This document shows positions 29,152-37,713 of a stretch of 64,000 bases of DNA, one piece after another (positions within the stretch are counted from its first letter, which is position 1; each line of letters begins with the position of its first letter). The DNA comes from Lachnospiraceae bacterium UBA7225 (GTDB lineage Bacteria; Bacillota; Clostridia; Lachnospirales; Lachnospiraceae), in the NCBI GenBank assembly GCA_002473385.1, contig DKTR01000039.1, positions 55,065 to 119,064 on the forward strand, given 5' to 3'. Made by a program: the position numbers and the translations under genes. The notes beneath the pieces are model-generated. The model made no database searches. It saw only the letters and a program-made list of their open reading frames with translations, and was not told the DNA's origin.

Positions 29152-30375
29152 TTAACAAAATCCCGCCCTTTCCAGCTTTTTCCGCTGCTGAAGCTCACCC
29201 TTTTTCACCAGGCTGCCCTCCAGCTTATCAGCCTGCTTTCTGCCTTCCTCAAATTCAAACAGCGTATTCGTGAGAATTTCCTCAGTTTCATAACGGTAGC
29301 CGGTAATCTCAATAATTTCCAGTACTTTCCTGCTTTTGTCCCGCATTCTTCCAAGATGCACCATGATGTCCAGTCCGGAGGCAATCTGCCGCCGGACAGC
29401 GGAGACGGGCAGCTCGATCCCCATCAGTACCATAGTCTCCAGACGCGCAAGCATATCGCGCGGGCTGTTGCCATGTCCGGTAGAAAGGCTGCCATCGTGG
29501 CCGTTGTTCATCGCCTGTATCATATCGATGGTTTCCTCACCGCGCACTTCTCCAACTATAACTCTGTCAGGCCGCATCCTCAAACTCGCGCGGATAAGAT
29601 CACGGATGGTGATTGCGTGCTCTCCCTGGGTATTTTCCCGGCGTGCCTCCAGCCGCACGAGGTTGGCTACGCCGCGGATCTGAAGCTCCGCATTGTCTTC
29701 AATGGTGATAATGCGCTCATCCTTTGGGATAAAATCAGACAGTGCATTTAAAAACGTGGTTTTGCCGGAGCCGGTCCCACCGCTGATGAAAATATTGTAT
29801 CCGGACATCACCAGTCTGCGCAGAAACTGTACAGCCTCCTCCGTGACGGCACCCCAGGCAACGAGCTGCTGCATCGTGATCGGTCTCTTCGGAAACTGGC
29901 GGATGGTAATGATCGGACCATTCAGGGCAATTGGCGGAAGCACCATGTTTACACGCGCCCCATTTTCCAGCCGGGCATCCACGATCGGCACCGTCGCATT
30001 CACGATGCGGTTGCTCCTGCCCGCGATCGTCTGCACCAGATCCTCTATCTTTTCCTGCGAGGAAAAACCTTTATCCCATTTTTGTACCCGCCCTGCCCGC
30101 TCAATAAAAATGCCGTCCAGACCATTTACCATGACCTCCGTCACCTGGTCATTGTCCACCAGTTCCTGCAGGATGTCCAGCTTCCGCACGGAATTAAACA
30201 GCTCCATACGCAGAGCATCTCTTCTGCGCAGGCTCCGGTACGGTCCGTCACTTTTTTGTAACAGCAGCCGGTCAATCTGCTCATAAATTTCCTCATCACT
30301 GATATCGCGCCCGGTATCCAGAAGCTCCATCAGCCTGCCATGCAGCTCCTTAAATTCCTCCTGTTCCCGGTCCAT
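29152..30375 (-). CDS. tadA: TadA/CpaF secretion ATPase
   Basis: Hexameric ATPase that powers Flp pilus assembly, 407 residues. The Walker A motif is GGTGSGKTT at 199-207. The His-box region (GHGNSPRDMLARLETMV) and Walker B (RPDRVIVGEVRGEE) follow in the right order, and the N-terminal domain carries DNDQVTEVMVNG as in CpaF. The gene overlaps the end of tadZ by 26 bases and its GGAGG site lies within tadZ. Confidence 0.95.
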   Translation of the reverse strand: MDREQEEFKELHGRLMELLDTGRDISDEEIYEQIDRLLLQKSDGPYRSLRRRDALRMELFNSVRKLDILQELVDNDQVTEVMVNGLDGIFIERAGRVQKWDKGFSSQEKIEDLVQTIAGRSNRIVNATVPIVDARLENGARVNMVLPPIALNGPIITIRQFPKRPITMQQLVAWGAVTEEAVQFLRRLVMSGYNIFISGGTGSGKTTFLNALSDFIPKDERIITIEDNAELQIRGVANLVRLEARRENTQGEHAITIRDLIRASLRMRPDRVIVGEVRGEETIDMIQAMNNGHDGSLSTGHGNSPRDMLARLETMVLMGIELPVSAVRRQIASGLDIMVHLGRMRDKSRKVLEIIEITGYRYETEEILTNTLFEFEEGRKQADKLEGSLVKKGELQQRKKLERAGFC

Positions 30376-31399
30376 ATATATCCTCCTGTCCTGACAACTT
30401 CCTCTCTAACAATTTCTGCACAAAATCGCCCATAGGCCCGTCCACGAGCTGCTCCAGAAAATATTCTCCCTGCATCATCGGCGTACAAAACGGCAGTACC
30501 ATTTTTTGTGACTTTTCCAGAATTTCCTCATAATCCATTTCCCGGAGCAGATTTTCATACTGCGCAATCTTTGCTCTGGACACAATATCATCACAGACCG
30601 GCATATAAATAACACTGCACTGCGAGAGCAGCGAAAACACCTCGCCGAGAGGCTGCCCGATATCCAGAATAATAGTCTCATAGCTGCTGAACGAAACCAG
30701 TTCATTCAGAAGTTGTATCCACTCTGTCAGGCTGACCTCCCGCAGATCCTGCGAACAGGGCGCAGGCGGCAGATAGTCCATACCGCCAAGCTTCTGTGTG
30801 GCAGAATTCAGCTTCAGAATCACGTTTCCGCGATTCTGGCGCAGAAAATACATAACATCTGAGATATCCGAGGCTGTCTGCCTCTCCAGCAGAGAAGCAA
30901 AGCCGGAGTAATCCTCCAGATTGATGTAAAGCACCAGCTGACGGCGCGCCAGTATCTGCCCAAGTGTCAGTGCGAAACAGGTCTTACCGCATCGGCTGAC
31001 CGGGGAATACACCCCGCAGATACGCACCTGACGCTTCAGGGAAATCTCCGGCTGCGGCAGGATTTCCTGACGGGCATAATAGCTCATCACCTCGGCGACC
31101 AGACTCTCTGATGACTGGTATTTGTATACTGCCGGGCAGTCTCCATATCCTCCTGATGCCTCCCCCTCTGAAAGCACCATAATTCGGCGAATATCCATCT
31201 TCCGGATATCCTCACACATCATTTTGGCAGAGACAAGCAGCAGATCCAGCGTACTCTGCTGCGTATACGCCCGCAGGCTCTCCACACTGCCGAATACCAT
31301 TGTCTCAAAGGGCACACTCTGCCGTTCCGACAGATATTCCATCAAATTGTACGCATACGTTTCTTCCATATCCAAAATTGCAAACTTCTGTTTTTTCAC
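30350..31399 (-). CDS. tadZ: TadZ/CpaE-like localisation ATPase (GTG start)
   Basis: MinD/ParA-related protein of 349 residues that places the Tad machine. The N-terminal 120 residues resemble a degenerate receiver; the ATPase part begins at RICGVYSPVSRCGKTCFAL, a deviant P-loop, with YINLEDYSG after it. The open frame runs 185 codons further upstream, but that stretch is the antiparallel-frame shadow of the prepilin peptidase gene. GTG at 31399 overlaps the peptidase stop (GTGA) and has GGAGGG 6 bases upstream, so it is the start. Confidence 0.82.
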   Translation of the reverse strand: MKKQKFAILDMEETYAYNLMEYLSERQSVPFETMVFGSVESLRAYTQQSTLDLLLVSAKMMCEDIRKMDIRRIMVLSEGEASGGYGDCPAVYKYQSSESLVAEVMSYYARQEILPQPEISLKRQVRICGVYSPVSRCGKTCFALTLGQILARRQLVLYINLEDYSGFASLLERQTASDISDVMYFLRQNRGNVILKLNSATQKLGGMDYLPPAPCSQDLREVSLTEWIQLLNELVSFSSYETIILDIGQPLGEVFSLLSQCSVIYMPVCDDIVSRAKIAQYENLLREMDYEEILEKSQKMVLPFCTPMMQGEYFLEQLVDGPMGDFVQKLLERKLSGQEDIYGPGTGGI

Positions 31400-31899
31400 A
31401 AAAACCCTCCTGTCAGCGGCAGGCTTCCAAGGAGCACCGGAATGGAAAAATAAAGATATGCCGGATCCTCCTGTTCCCGGATATAGGGAGTCCATTTCCC
31501 GCTCTGCCGGTAATTTATAATATATTGGACAAAATATTGCAGACGCCGCCAGAGAATGCGGTGTTTGACAAGCACTGCCAGAGATAGAGCTCCGGCAGCA
31601 AGAAAAGATAAGCAGATACATTTCAGACTTCCTGCCGCGCCGAAAAATCCGCCCGACATCATAAGAAGTTTTATATCCCCCGCTCCCAGCATCCGGAAAT
31701 AATGCAGGATACCAAGAATCAGCAGGGGCAGCAGCGCTCCGCACGCAAATGAAAGTATTCCCGGCGGACCTTTGGCGCTCCACTGATATGCCGCACCTGT
31801 AATCAGTCCCGCCGTAATCAGAGTGTTCGGGATTTTTCTCTGATATATGTCGCAGAGAACTGCCGCCGCCTGAAAAGGAATTAAATAAATTGCCTCCAT
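31396..31899 (-). CDS. Prepilin peptidase, A24 family, copy 2
   Basis: Membrane aspartic protease of 167 residues. One catalytic Asp is in AVLCDIYQRKIPN, the other in MLGAGDIKLLM (GxGD). It is the first gene of the second Tad operon; AGGAGGG precedes the ATG and a consensus promoter lies close upstream. With the copy at 13999 the locus has two such enzymes, which may divide work between the Flp pilin and the pseudopilins. Confidence 0.85.
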   Translation of the reverse strand: MEAIYLIPFQAAAVLCDIYQRKIPNTLITAGLITGAAYQWSAKGPPGILSFACGALLPLLILGILHYFRMLGAGDIKLLMMSGGFFGAAGSLKCICLSFLAAGALSLAVLVKHRILWRRLQYFVQYIINYRQSGKWTPYIREQEDPAYLYFSIPVLLGSLPLTGGFL

Positions 31900-31925
31900 A
31901 TGTTCCCTCCTTTTTTATAAGACTA

Positions 31926-31954
31926 ATTATATATAATATGTTATTGAATGTCAA
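31926..31954 (-). promoter_or_regulatory. Consensus promoter of the tadZABC operon
   Basis: Minus-strand TTGACA (31954-31949), 17 bases, TATAAT (31931-31926): perfect consensus, 27 bases before the peptidase ATG. Confidence 0.8.
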
Positions 31955-32091
31955 TCTTTTGAGATGTGAAGATTGTGTGAAATATCAGACACGCAAATGG
32001 ATTTACAATCACCCTGTAAAAACAACGCAGTGTCAATCAAATTAATGAAATGACAACTCGAAACGCCAACGAAATTTTAATTCAAAACGTG

Positions 32092-32120
32092 TTGACAAAC
32101 CCACGCATCCATGCTATCCT
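32092..32120 (+). promoter_or_regulatory. Promoter of the riboswitch and CDF transporter transcript
   Basis: TTGACA (32092-32097), 17 bases, TATCCT (32115-32120). It starts a leader of about 250 bases in front of the cation-efflux gene. No gene is seen in 31955-32381 apart from the control elements listed here. Confidence 0.75.
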
Positions 32121-32144
32121 ACAATAACTCTTTGCACTGCATAT

Positions 32145-32305
32145 AAATCGTAACAGCTCAGCCAGGCCGCCCTGTTACTATAAATCTACAGTACAAACTG
32201 AACAGACCGTAACCGATTGTTATGGAGTCGGGCCACATGCGTGACAGTGGAATCTTTCATCCACGGGACAGTTGATACTACATACTGATTCGTGGGTGTT
32301 TTTTT
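32145..32305 (+). promoter_or_regulatory. Probable NiCo (czcD) riboswitch with terminator
   Basis: The leader holds four ACAG motifs at junctions (32153, 32202, 32244, 32268), a GTAACAG/CTGTTAC stem at its 5' end, and ends in a terminator hairpin (CCACG/CGTGG with inner CAGT/ACTG, 32261-32295) followed by seven T residues (32299-32305). The last ACAG motif is inside the terminator stem, so ligand binding and termination can exclude each other. The downstream gene is a CDF metal exporter, the usual partner of this Co/Ni-sensing class. The class assignment is from memory of its layout, not a covariance search. Confidence 0.62.
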
Positions 32306-32381
32306 ATTCAAAAGGCAATTCTTAGAAAAACCCACATATATTTAGTGCCATAGAGCTATCTTATCTTTGGAGGTAACTGAT

Positions 32382-33290
32382 ATGGAGAAAAACAGAATCG
32401 CATTGGAAAATGACTTTCAGAAAACTGCTAACAGAGTATCCGCCGTAACCATTGCCGGAAACATACTGCTGTCCATTTTTAAGCTGTTCGCCGGAATTTT
32501 TGCACATTCCAGCGCGATGATCAGCGATGCCGTTCACTCTGCATCCGACGTGTTCAGCACGATCGTGGTAATCATCGGTATAAAGCTCGCTTCAAAGGAA
32601 TCCGACCGGGAGCATCCCTACGGACACGAGCGGCTGGAATGTGTTGCTGCTATTATTCTCGCCATGGTGCTTTTTGTCACCGGTCTCGGCATCGGCGCCA
32701 GCGCTCTGCAGGACATTCTGCGCGGTGATTATAGCAATCTGGAAACACCCGGAATTCTTGCGCTGATTGCCGCCATTGTTTCCATTGTGCTAAAAGAAAT
32801 GATGTTCTGGTACACCAGATTTTACGCAAAAAAAATAGATTCCAGTGCTCTGATGGCAGATGCCTGGCATCACCGCTCCGACGCCTTTTCTTCCATTGGC
32901 GCACTGATCGGTATCGGCGGAGCTAGACTTGGATTTCCTGTCATGGATTCCATCGCCAGCCTGGTTATCTTCGTATTTATCGTAAAGGCTGCCTGTGATA
33001 TCTTCAGGGATGCTATTGACAAAATGGTCGACCATTCCTGTGATGAGGAAACGGAAAAGCAGATTCGTGACTGCGTGCTGAGAAACGAAAACGTACTGGG
33101 GCTTGACCTGCTGCAGACACGCATTTTCGGCAACAAAATATATGTTGATATTGAAATTATTGTGGACGGTTCCTATCCGCTGTGGAAGGCACATAAGATT
33201 GCCGAAGCGGTACATGATGATATTGAGCAAAGCTTCCCGAAAATCAAACATATTATGGTCCACGTAAATCCTGCAGAAGCAAAAGAATAA
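32382..33290 (+). CDS. CDF-family cation efflux transporter
   Basis: A 302-residue metal/proton antiporter. Metal-site motifs are HSASDVFS preceded by DAVHS in helix 2 and DAWHHRSDA in helix 5, the HxxxD pattern of CDF proteins. The C-terminal cytoplasmic domain (VDIEIIVDGSYPLWKAH, IMVHVNPAE) is complete. The true start is ATG 32382 behind TTGGAGG. The probable Co/Ni riboswitch upstream suggests that it exports cobalt or nickel, perhaps other divalent ions. Confidence 0.92.
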   Translation: MEKNRIALENDFQKTANRVSAVTIAGNILLSIFKLFAGIFAHSSAMISDAVHSASDVFSTIVVIIGIKLASKESDREHPYGHERLECVAAIILAMVLFVTGLGIGASALQDILRGDYSNLETPGILALIAAIVSIVLKEMMFWYTRFYAKKIDSSALMADAWHHRSDAFSSIGALIGIGGARLGFPVMDSIASLVIFVFIVKAACDIFRDAIDKMVDHSCDEETEKQIRDCVLRNENVLGLDLLQTRIFGNKIYVDIEIIVDGSYPLWKAHKIAEAVHDDIEQSFPKIKHIMVHVNPAEAKE

Positions 33291-33307
33291 ATATAAAAAG
33301 TGGCGGT

Positions 33308-33352
33308 AAAAAATACAGCCCGGGAATCCAGTGTTTTCCAATTTCCGGGCTG
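33308..33352 (-). terminator. Rho-independent terminator of the 13-gene catabolic operon
   Basis: CAGCCCGG (33316-33323) pairs with CCGGGCTG (33345-33352). On the minus strand it is followed by a T-run (33313-33308). It lies 92 bases past the stop of the CoA-transferase, between convergent genes. Confidence 0.72.
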
Positions 33353-33443
33353 ATACTGTCTGATTTGTTTCCGGTTCCTGCAATTTTTCCAAAACATTTA
33401 TATTGACCGGGCTCCGGGTTGTAAAATCCTGTTCTCAGGAAAC

Positions 33444-34790
33444 TTACCTTTTGTTACTTCTGCACCAGATTCCTAACTTATCTGCTTCACGAATCAGTTC
33501 ATCTCTGAAATCCGGATGAGCGATACTGATCGTTTTCTCTGCACGCTCCCACATAGATGCTCCCTTGATATTTACTATACCATACTCTGTACACATTAAA
33601 TGCGTGCACATCCTGGGATCCGTGATACCGGCACCTGCCTTCAAAGCGGGTACAATTCTGGACGCCAGCGTCCCATCTTTTTTCCGATATGTAGAAGGGG
33701 ATGCTATAATAGATTTGCCTCCCCGGGAACGGTAAGAACCCATCAGGAAGTCCATTTGTCCGCCGGTTCCTGAAATTTGCCTGGTACCCAGTGTTTCGGC
33801 ATTTACCTGCCCGGTAATATCAAATTCCAGACATGCATTAATAGAAACAACATTATCGTTTTGACCGATTATATAGGGATCGTTTACATAATCTACAGGC
33901 GCAATATAGGCATCGGGACACTCTGCCGCGAAATCATACAGTTCTTTCGTACCTGCCGCCAGAGTATAAACCATCTTTCCTTTGTCTATATTCTTATGTT
34001 TTCCCGTTATAAGACCGGCCCGATACAGTTTCATAAGTGCATCGCTCAGAAGTTCAGTATGAATGCCCAGATCTTTCAGATCGGATTCTGCAATCAGGGA
34101 CATAACTGCCAAAGGCACTTTGCCATAGCCAATCTGCAGACAGCTGCCATCCCGCAATTCACCATATATATACTCTGCAATCTGCTTATCCACTGCTGTA
34201 GGTATCGGATCGCTCTGCTCTACAGCCACCGGATTTTTCCCTTCTACGATATAATCCACTTCCGAAATATGAATTCTCCTATCCTCATGTCCATACTTTA
34301 TCGGATGAAGATTCGTATTCACTTCTGCAATAAAAATTCTGGAAGCATCTGCCATTGCCTTGCCATAAGCCGTAGTAGAAGAAAAGTTAAAATAACCATC
34401 CTCAGACATAGGCGTTACCTGTCTGGAACCTACATCAACACGCATATCGCCCTTTTTGTACATCTCCACATATTCATAAAACAGCGCGGGAATGGGTGCC
34501 TGGCAGGTCTGCGGCACCTGCTGGATTTCCATGGGTCCTAAAAAAATAGGCATGCTTACAAACGACTTTGCTTCCGGATCTGCCTCCAGGAACTTCCAGT
34601 TTCCGTTATGTTTGCGCATTAAGCGAACCTTTACATCTTTCAGTTCACCTGCACGCTCTGCCAGCGCTTCATCCAGTACATCGCCTGCAGAATAATATCC
34701 GTAGAGATCTACATAATCGCCAGATTTCACCAATGCCCCCGCCTGTTCCTTTGTAATCAGTTTCTTTCTATACTCTTCTGCATAATTCAT
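33444..34790 (-). CDS. Acetyl-CoA hydrolase/4-hydroxybutyrate-type CoA-transferase
   Basis: A 448-residue enzyme moving CoA between acyl-CoA and a free acid. The probable catalytic Glu246 is in LGIHTELLSD, the position of the glutamyl-CoA intermediate in 4-hydroxybutyrate and butyryl-CoA:acetate CoA-transferases. LQIGYGKVPLAVM and ISGTGGQMDFLMGSYRSRGGKSI are further family marks. It is the last gene of the large minus-strand operon. In context it may activate acetoacetate or another acid released by the pathway, using acetyl-CoA as donor. Confidence 0.88.
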   Translation of the reverse strand: MNYAEEYRKKLITKEQAGALVKSGDYVDLYGYYSAGDVLDEALAERAGELKDVKVRLMRKHNGNWKFLEADPEAKSFVSMPIFLGPMEIQQVPQTCQAPIPALFYEYVEMYKKGDMRVDVGSRQVTPMSEDGYFNFSSTTAYGKAMADASRIFIAEVNTNLHPIKYGHEDRRIHISEVDYIVEGKNPVAVEQSDPIPTAVDKQIAEYIYGELRDGSCLQIGYGKVPLAVMSLIAESDLKDLGIHTELLSDALMKLYRAGLITGKHKNIDKGKMVYTLAAGTKELYDFAAECPDAYIAPVDYVNDPYIIGQNDNVVSINACLEFDITGQVNAETLGTRQISGTGGQMDFLMGSYRSRGGKSIIASPSTYRKKDGTLASRIVPALKAGAGITDPRMCTHLMCTEYGIVNIKGASMWERAEKTISIAHPDFRDELIREADKLGIWCRSNKR

Positions 34791-34819
34791 ATCTGCAACC
34801 TCATCTTCTTTCCCTCAGC

Positions 34820-36151
34820 TTATTTCTTGTTTGCCATAATCTCTCTGTAACGCTTTAAATACGGATCCTGCTGATGAAGCACACAGCCGGCTAACCAGCC
34901 GGTTCGTCCCAGAGTTGTACATTTGCTGCATGCATAACAGGCTTTTTTCGCATCCTTTCTTTCATTTTTGATATCGTTTGGAAAATCGGGATTCGCAAAT
35001 GCCAGTCTTCCAAAAATTACCTGATCGCAAACGCCTGCTTCAATAGCTCCTGCTGCCAGGTTCGGTGCAAACTGTCTCAGGTAGCTGGGTGCCGATGCAG
35101 AAACGCCGAGTTCAGGGTAGCGTTTTTTGACCTCTGCTGTGCCCTCGTACATTCTTGCCACACTAAGCAACGGATCTTCCGGACAGTCAAACATATCGTC
35201 CCGGTTAAAGGGTCTTGTTACATGAGGCTGTACGTGAGGATCGCCCATGGTAATATTAATGAACGGAACGTGCAGCTTTTTATGCAGGTCGCCAATCAGC
35301 CTGACTGGCTCTTCATAATCAGGCTCCAATCCTCCGTCTTTTTTGACGCCAAACCCGTAAGGATAAGCATACTGATCGTAAATACCGATGCGCGCTACCA
35401 CAGAATAGTCTTTCGTTTCCGATTGCTGCGCACTGAGGATAGAATTGAACAGCAGGCGGAAACGGTTTTCAAAGCTGCCACCGTATTCACCTTTTCTGGT
35501 ATAAGCGCTTGCCAGTTCTCCCAAAAGATATCCATGGCATGCTTTTACATCGATAGCGTCAAATCCCGCTTTTCTGCCCAATCTGGACGCCTCTCCAAAT
35601 TTTTCTTCCAGACTCTTAAGATAATCATCTGTAGCAATGCAACTATCATCAGCCGGGCGCAGTTTTTCAATCTCCGGATGCCTATAAGCGATAATCGGCG
35701 CTGCCTTTTCACCGGGTCTTGAATATCTGCCGCTGTGATTTGCCTGCATAATCAGATACGGAGCATATCCGTTTTTGCGTAAAGACTCTTCCTTGATCTT
35801 ATCATTCAGACGCTTAAATGCATCCAGATTCTTTTCTGTCAAATAAAGCTGATGCTGGCAGGAGCATCCTTCCTGTACAATAGAAACCGCTTCATACCAG
35901 ATTAATCCTGCGCCGCCGCCTGCATATTTCAAGTATCTTTCTGATGTATACTCTGAAGGCGTTCCGTCCGGATTCGCGTCAAATCCTTCCATTGGCGCGA
36001 TCCCCATACGATTAGGCAGCGCTACATTTCCCGCCTGATAGGGTGTTGTTAAAATATCTGTCTTTTCTCGCAGAGGCAGCGCAACACCTAATTGGGAGGC
36101 TTTGTCCTGCACGTCCCTCAATGTTTTATAATCAAATTTGTATTTGCTCAT
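34820..36151 (-). CDS. Old-yellow-enzyme-family flavin oxidoreductase with Cys cluster
   Basis: FMN TIM-barrel reductase of 443 residues. OYE-type parts are LPNRMGIAPMEGFDA at the N-terminus, IMQANHSGRYSRP, and GFDAIDVKACHGYLLGELASAYTRKGEYGGSFENR, with the His in the ACHGYL site. Near the C-terminus CYACSKCTTLGRTGWLAGC resembles the 4Fe-4S site of 2,4-dienoyl-CoA reductase-type enzymes, but the FAD/NADPH half of those larger proteins is missing. It should reduce an activated C=C bond. It overlaps the kinase gene upstream by four bases. Confidence 0.85.
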   Translation of the reverse strand: MSKYKFDYKTLRDVQDKASQLGVALPLREKTDILTTPYQAGNVALPNRMGIAPMEGFDANPDGTPSEYTSERYLKYAGGGAGLIWYEAVSIVQEGCSCQHQLYLTEKNLDAFKRLNDKIKEESLRKNGYAPYLIMQANHSGRYSRPGEKAAPIIAYRHPEIEKLRPADDSCIATDDYLKSLEEKFGEASRLGRKAGFDAIDVKACHGYLLGELASAYTRKGEYGGSFENRFRLLFNSILSAQQSETKDYSVVARIGIYDQYAYPYGFGVKKDGGLEPDYEEPVRLIGDLHKKLHVPFINITMGDPHVQPHVTRPFNRDDMFDCPEDPLLSVARMYEGTAEVKKRYPELGVSASAPSYLRQFAPNLAAGAIEAGVCDQVIFGRLAFANPDFPNDIKNERKDAKKACYACSKCTTLGRTGWLAGCVLHQQDPYLKRYREIMANKK

Positions 36152-37668
36152 ATATGCTCCTTATCTGTTTTTATGGAAACAGTCTGCAGCCTGTGATTAA
36201 TCTCATGAAGTGCTACCGCTGCATCCTTGAATATTCCAAACAATTTATCATACATTTCTGACAATGTCTCATCCGGTTCTATGACTACAATCTGAGCGTT
36301 TTTCTTTAATCCCTCTTTCATGTCCGGCAAGATACCCAGAGAAGCAAACGCAATGACAGAAATTCCTTCGGTTCCAGCATAGTCTGCATTTTCCGGTATC
36401 TCAATCTGTGTCTTTAGAACATTAGCCAGCACCTCTCCCCAGGCGTTCCCGGCTCCGCCTCCCCCTACAAGCCTGATATGTTCCGGTCTGTCACAGCCAT
36501 TCACCTCGCACAAAATCTCCAGGATCATCCGCAGGTGGAAAGCCACTCCTTCCATCACACTTCTGATCATCTGCCCGGCAGAGGTTTGAAGCGTCATGCC
36601 AATAAAAGCTCCCCGCAGTTTTTCATCCCAATATGGCGATCGTTCTCCTGCCAGATATGGCAAAAACAACATTCCGTCAGAACCAGGCGCTGTTTTTTGC
36701 GCCATCCGGCTCATTTCTGTATATTCAGTCTGCCCTGTTTCTGAAAGCAATTGTTTTAACCAATGAAGTGCCTTGCCTCCGGTCTGCATGGTGCCCGAAA
36801 TACGGGAATGATCCAGATAATTGATAGTAGATACCCTCCTTCCGGTATCTATACCTTCTCCTTCTGCCATCATACAGACCCAGGCTGAGGTTCCAAGACT
36901 AATGTAAGTATCTCCGGACCGGCAAATCCCCGTACCCAGAGTTGCAGCGCCTCCGTCTCCTACTCCCATAACAACAGACAGACCAGACGGAAGACCTGCT
37001 TCTGAAGATATTTCCGGTAAAACTGATCCTATTCTTGTTCCTGGTTCCAGTACTTCGGGAAAAATAGCTTGTCTCACGCCCACCTTATCCAGCAGTAGCT
37101 TTGACCACTCTTTTCTTTTTCTGTCGTATGCATGCGTATACACCGCCGTCTCCGGATCCGTAGCCTTTTTGCCCGTCAACAGCCAGGTGATATAATCTTT
37201 TGGTGAAAACACGGAAGCCGTTCTATGGAAAATTTCCGGCCTGTTTTTTTTCAGCCATAAAAGCTTCGGAAGCACATATCCGGCCGCGGCGCGCATGCCG
37301 GTTGTTTCATAATAAAGAATCTCTCCGATTTCCCGCTCTATCCATGCAGCTTCCTCCCCTGCTCTTGTGTCCGCCCATGTAATCGCCGGATACAGAACAT
37401 CTCCTTTGAAATCCAGGGGCAGACAACACATCATCTGCCCGGTCAGAACCAGTGCCTTAACATCCTCTGCCGATACCTGATGAAGAAGTTTCCTGTTGCA
37501 TTCGCAAAATGCGTTCCACCATTGAAGGGGATCCTGCTCCGCCCACCCGCTCTGCCTGTGAAGCAAAGAATAACTCTGGATTACTCTGTCTACAATTTCG
37601 CCATGTTCATTTACCAGAGACGCTTTATCACCTGATGTTCCCATATCATGCGCTAAAACGTAACGCAT
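36148..37668 (-). CDS. FGGY-family carbohydrate kinase (xylulokinase-like)
   Basis: A 506-residue sugar or polyol kinase. The N-terminal phosphate loop is YVLAHDMGTSGDKASLV, the middle part carries ITWADTRAGEEA, and the catalytic Asp lies in MGVGDGGAATLGTG. The C-terminal ATP site is IRLVGGGGAGNAWGEVLANVL. It is closest to xylulokinase-like members, but FGGY substrates cannot be assigned by eye. It lies between the DeoC-like aldolase and the OYE reductase, so its phosphorylated product may feed that aldolase. GGGGG precedes the ATG. Confidence 0.87.
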   Translation of the reverse strand: MRYVLAHDMGTSGDKASLVNEHGEIVDRVIQSYSLLHRQSGWAEQDPLQWWNAFCECNRKLLHQVSAEDVKALVLTGQMMCCLPLDFKGDVLYPAITWADTRAGEEAAWIEREIGEILYYETTGMRAAAGYVLPKLLWLKKNRPEIFHRTASVFSPKDYITWLLTGKKATDPETAVYTHAYDRKRKEWSKLLLDKVGVRQAIFPEVLEPGTRIGSVLPEISSEAGLPSGLSVVMGVGDGGAATLGTGICRSGDTYISLGTSAWVCMMAEGEGIDTGRRVSTINYLDHSRISGTMQTGGKALHWLKQLLSETGQTEYTEMSRMAQKTAPGSDGMLFLPYLAGERSPYWDEKLRGAFIGMTLQTSAGQMIRSVMEGVAFHLRMILEILCEVNGCDRPEHIRLVGGGGAGNAWGEVLANVLKTQIEIPENADYAGTEGISVIAFASLGILPDMKEGLKKNAQIVVIEPDETLSEMYDKLFGIFKDAAVALHEINHRLQTVSIKTDKEHI

Positions 37669-37713
37669 AGCTACAGCCCCCTTTCTCTTTTTCTGTTTTA
37701 AACATCCTGCTGT

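Noticed and set aside
31400..31954. Upstream extension of the TadZ open frame
   Set aside because: It overlaps the prepilin peptidase gene in another frame; the real start is GTG 31399 with GGAGGG.
32145..32305. Manganese (yybP-ykoY) riboswitch
   Set aside because: The characteristic loops of that class were not seen; the four ACAG motifs and the CDF gene fit NiCo better.
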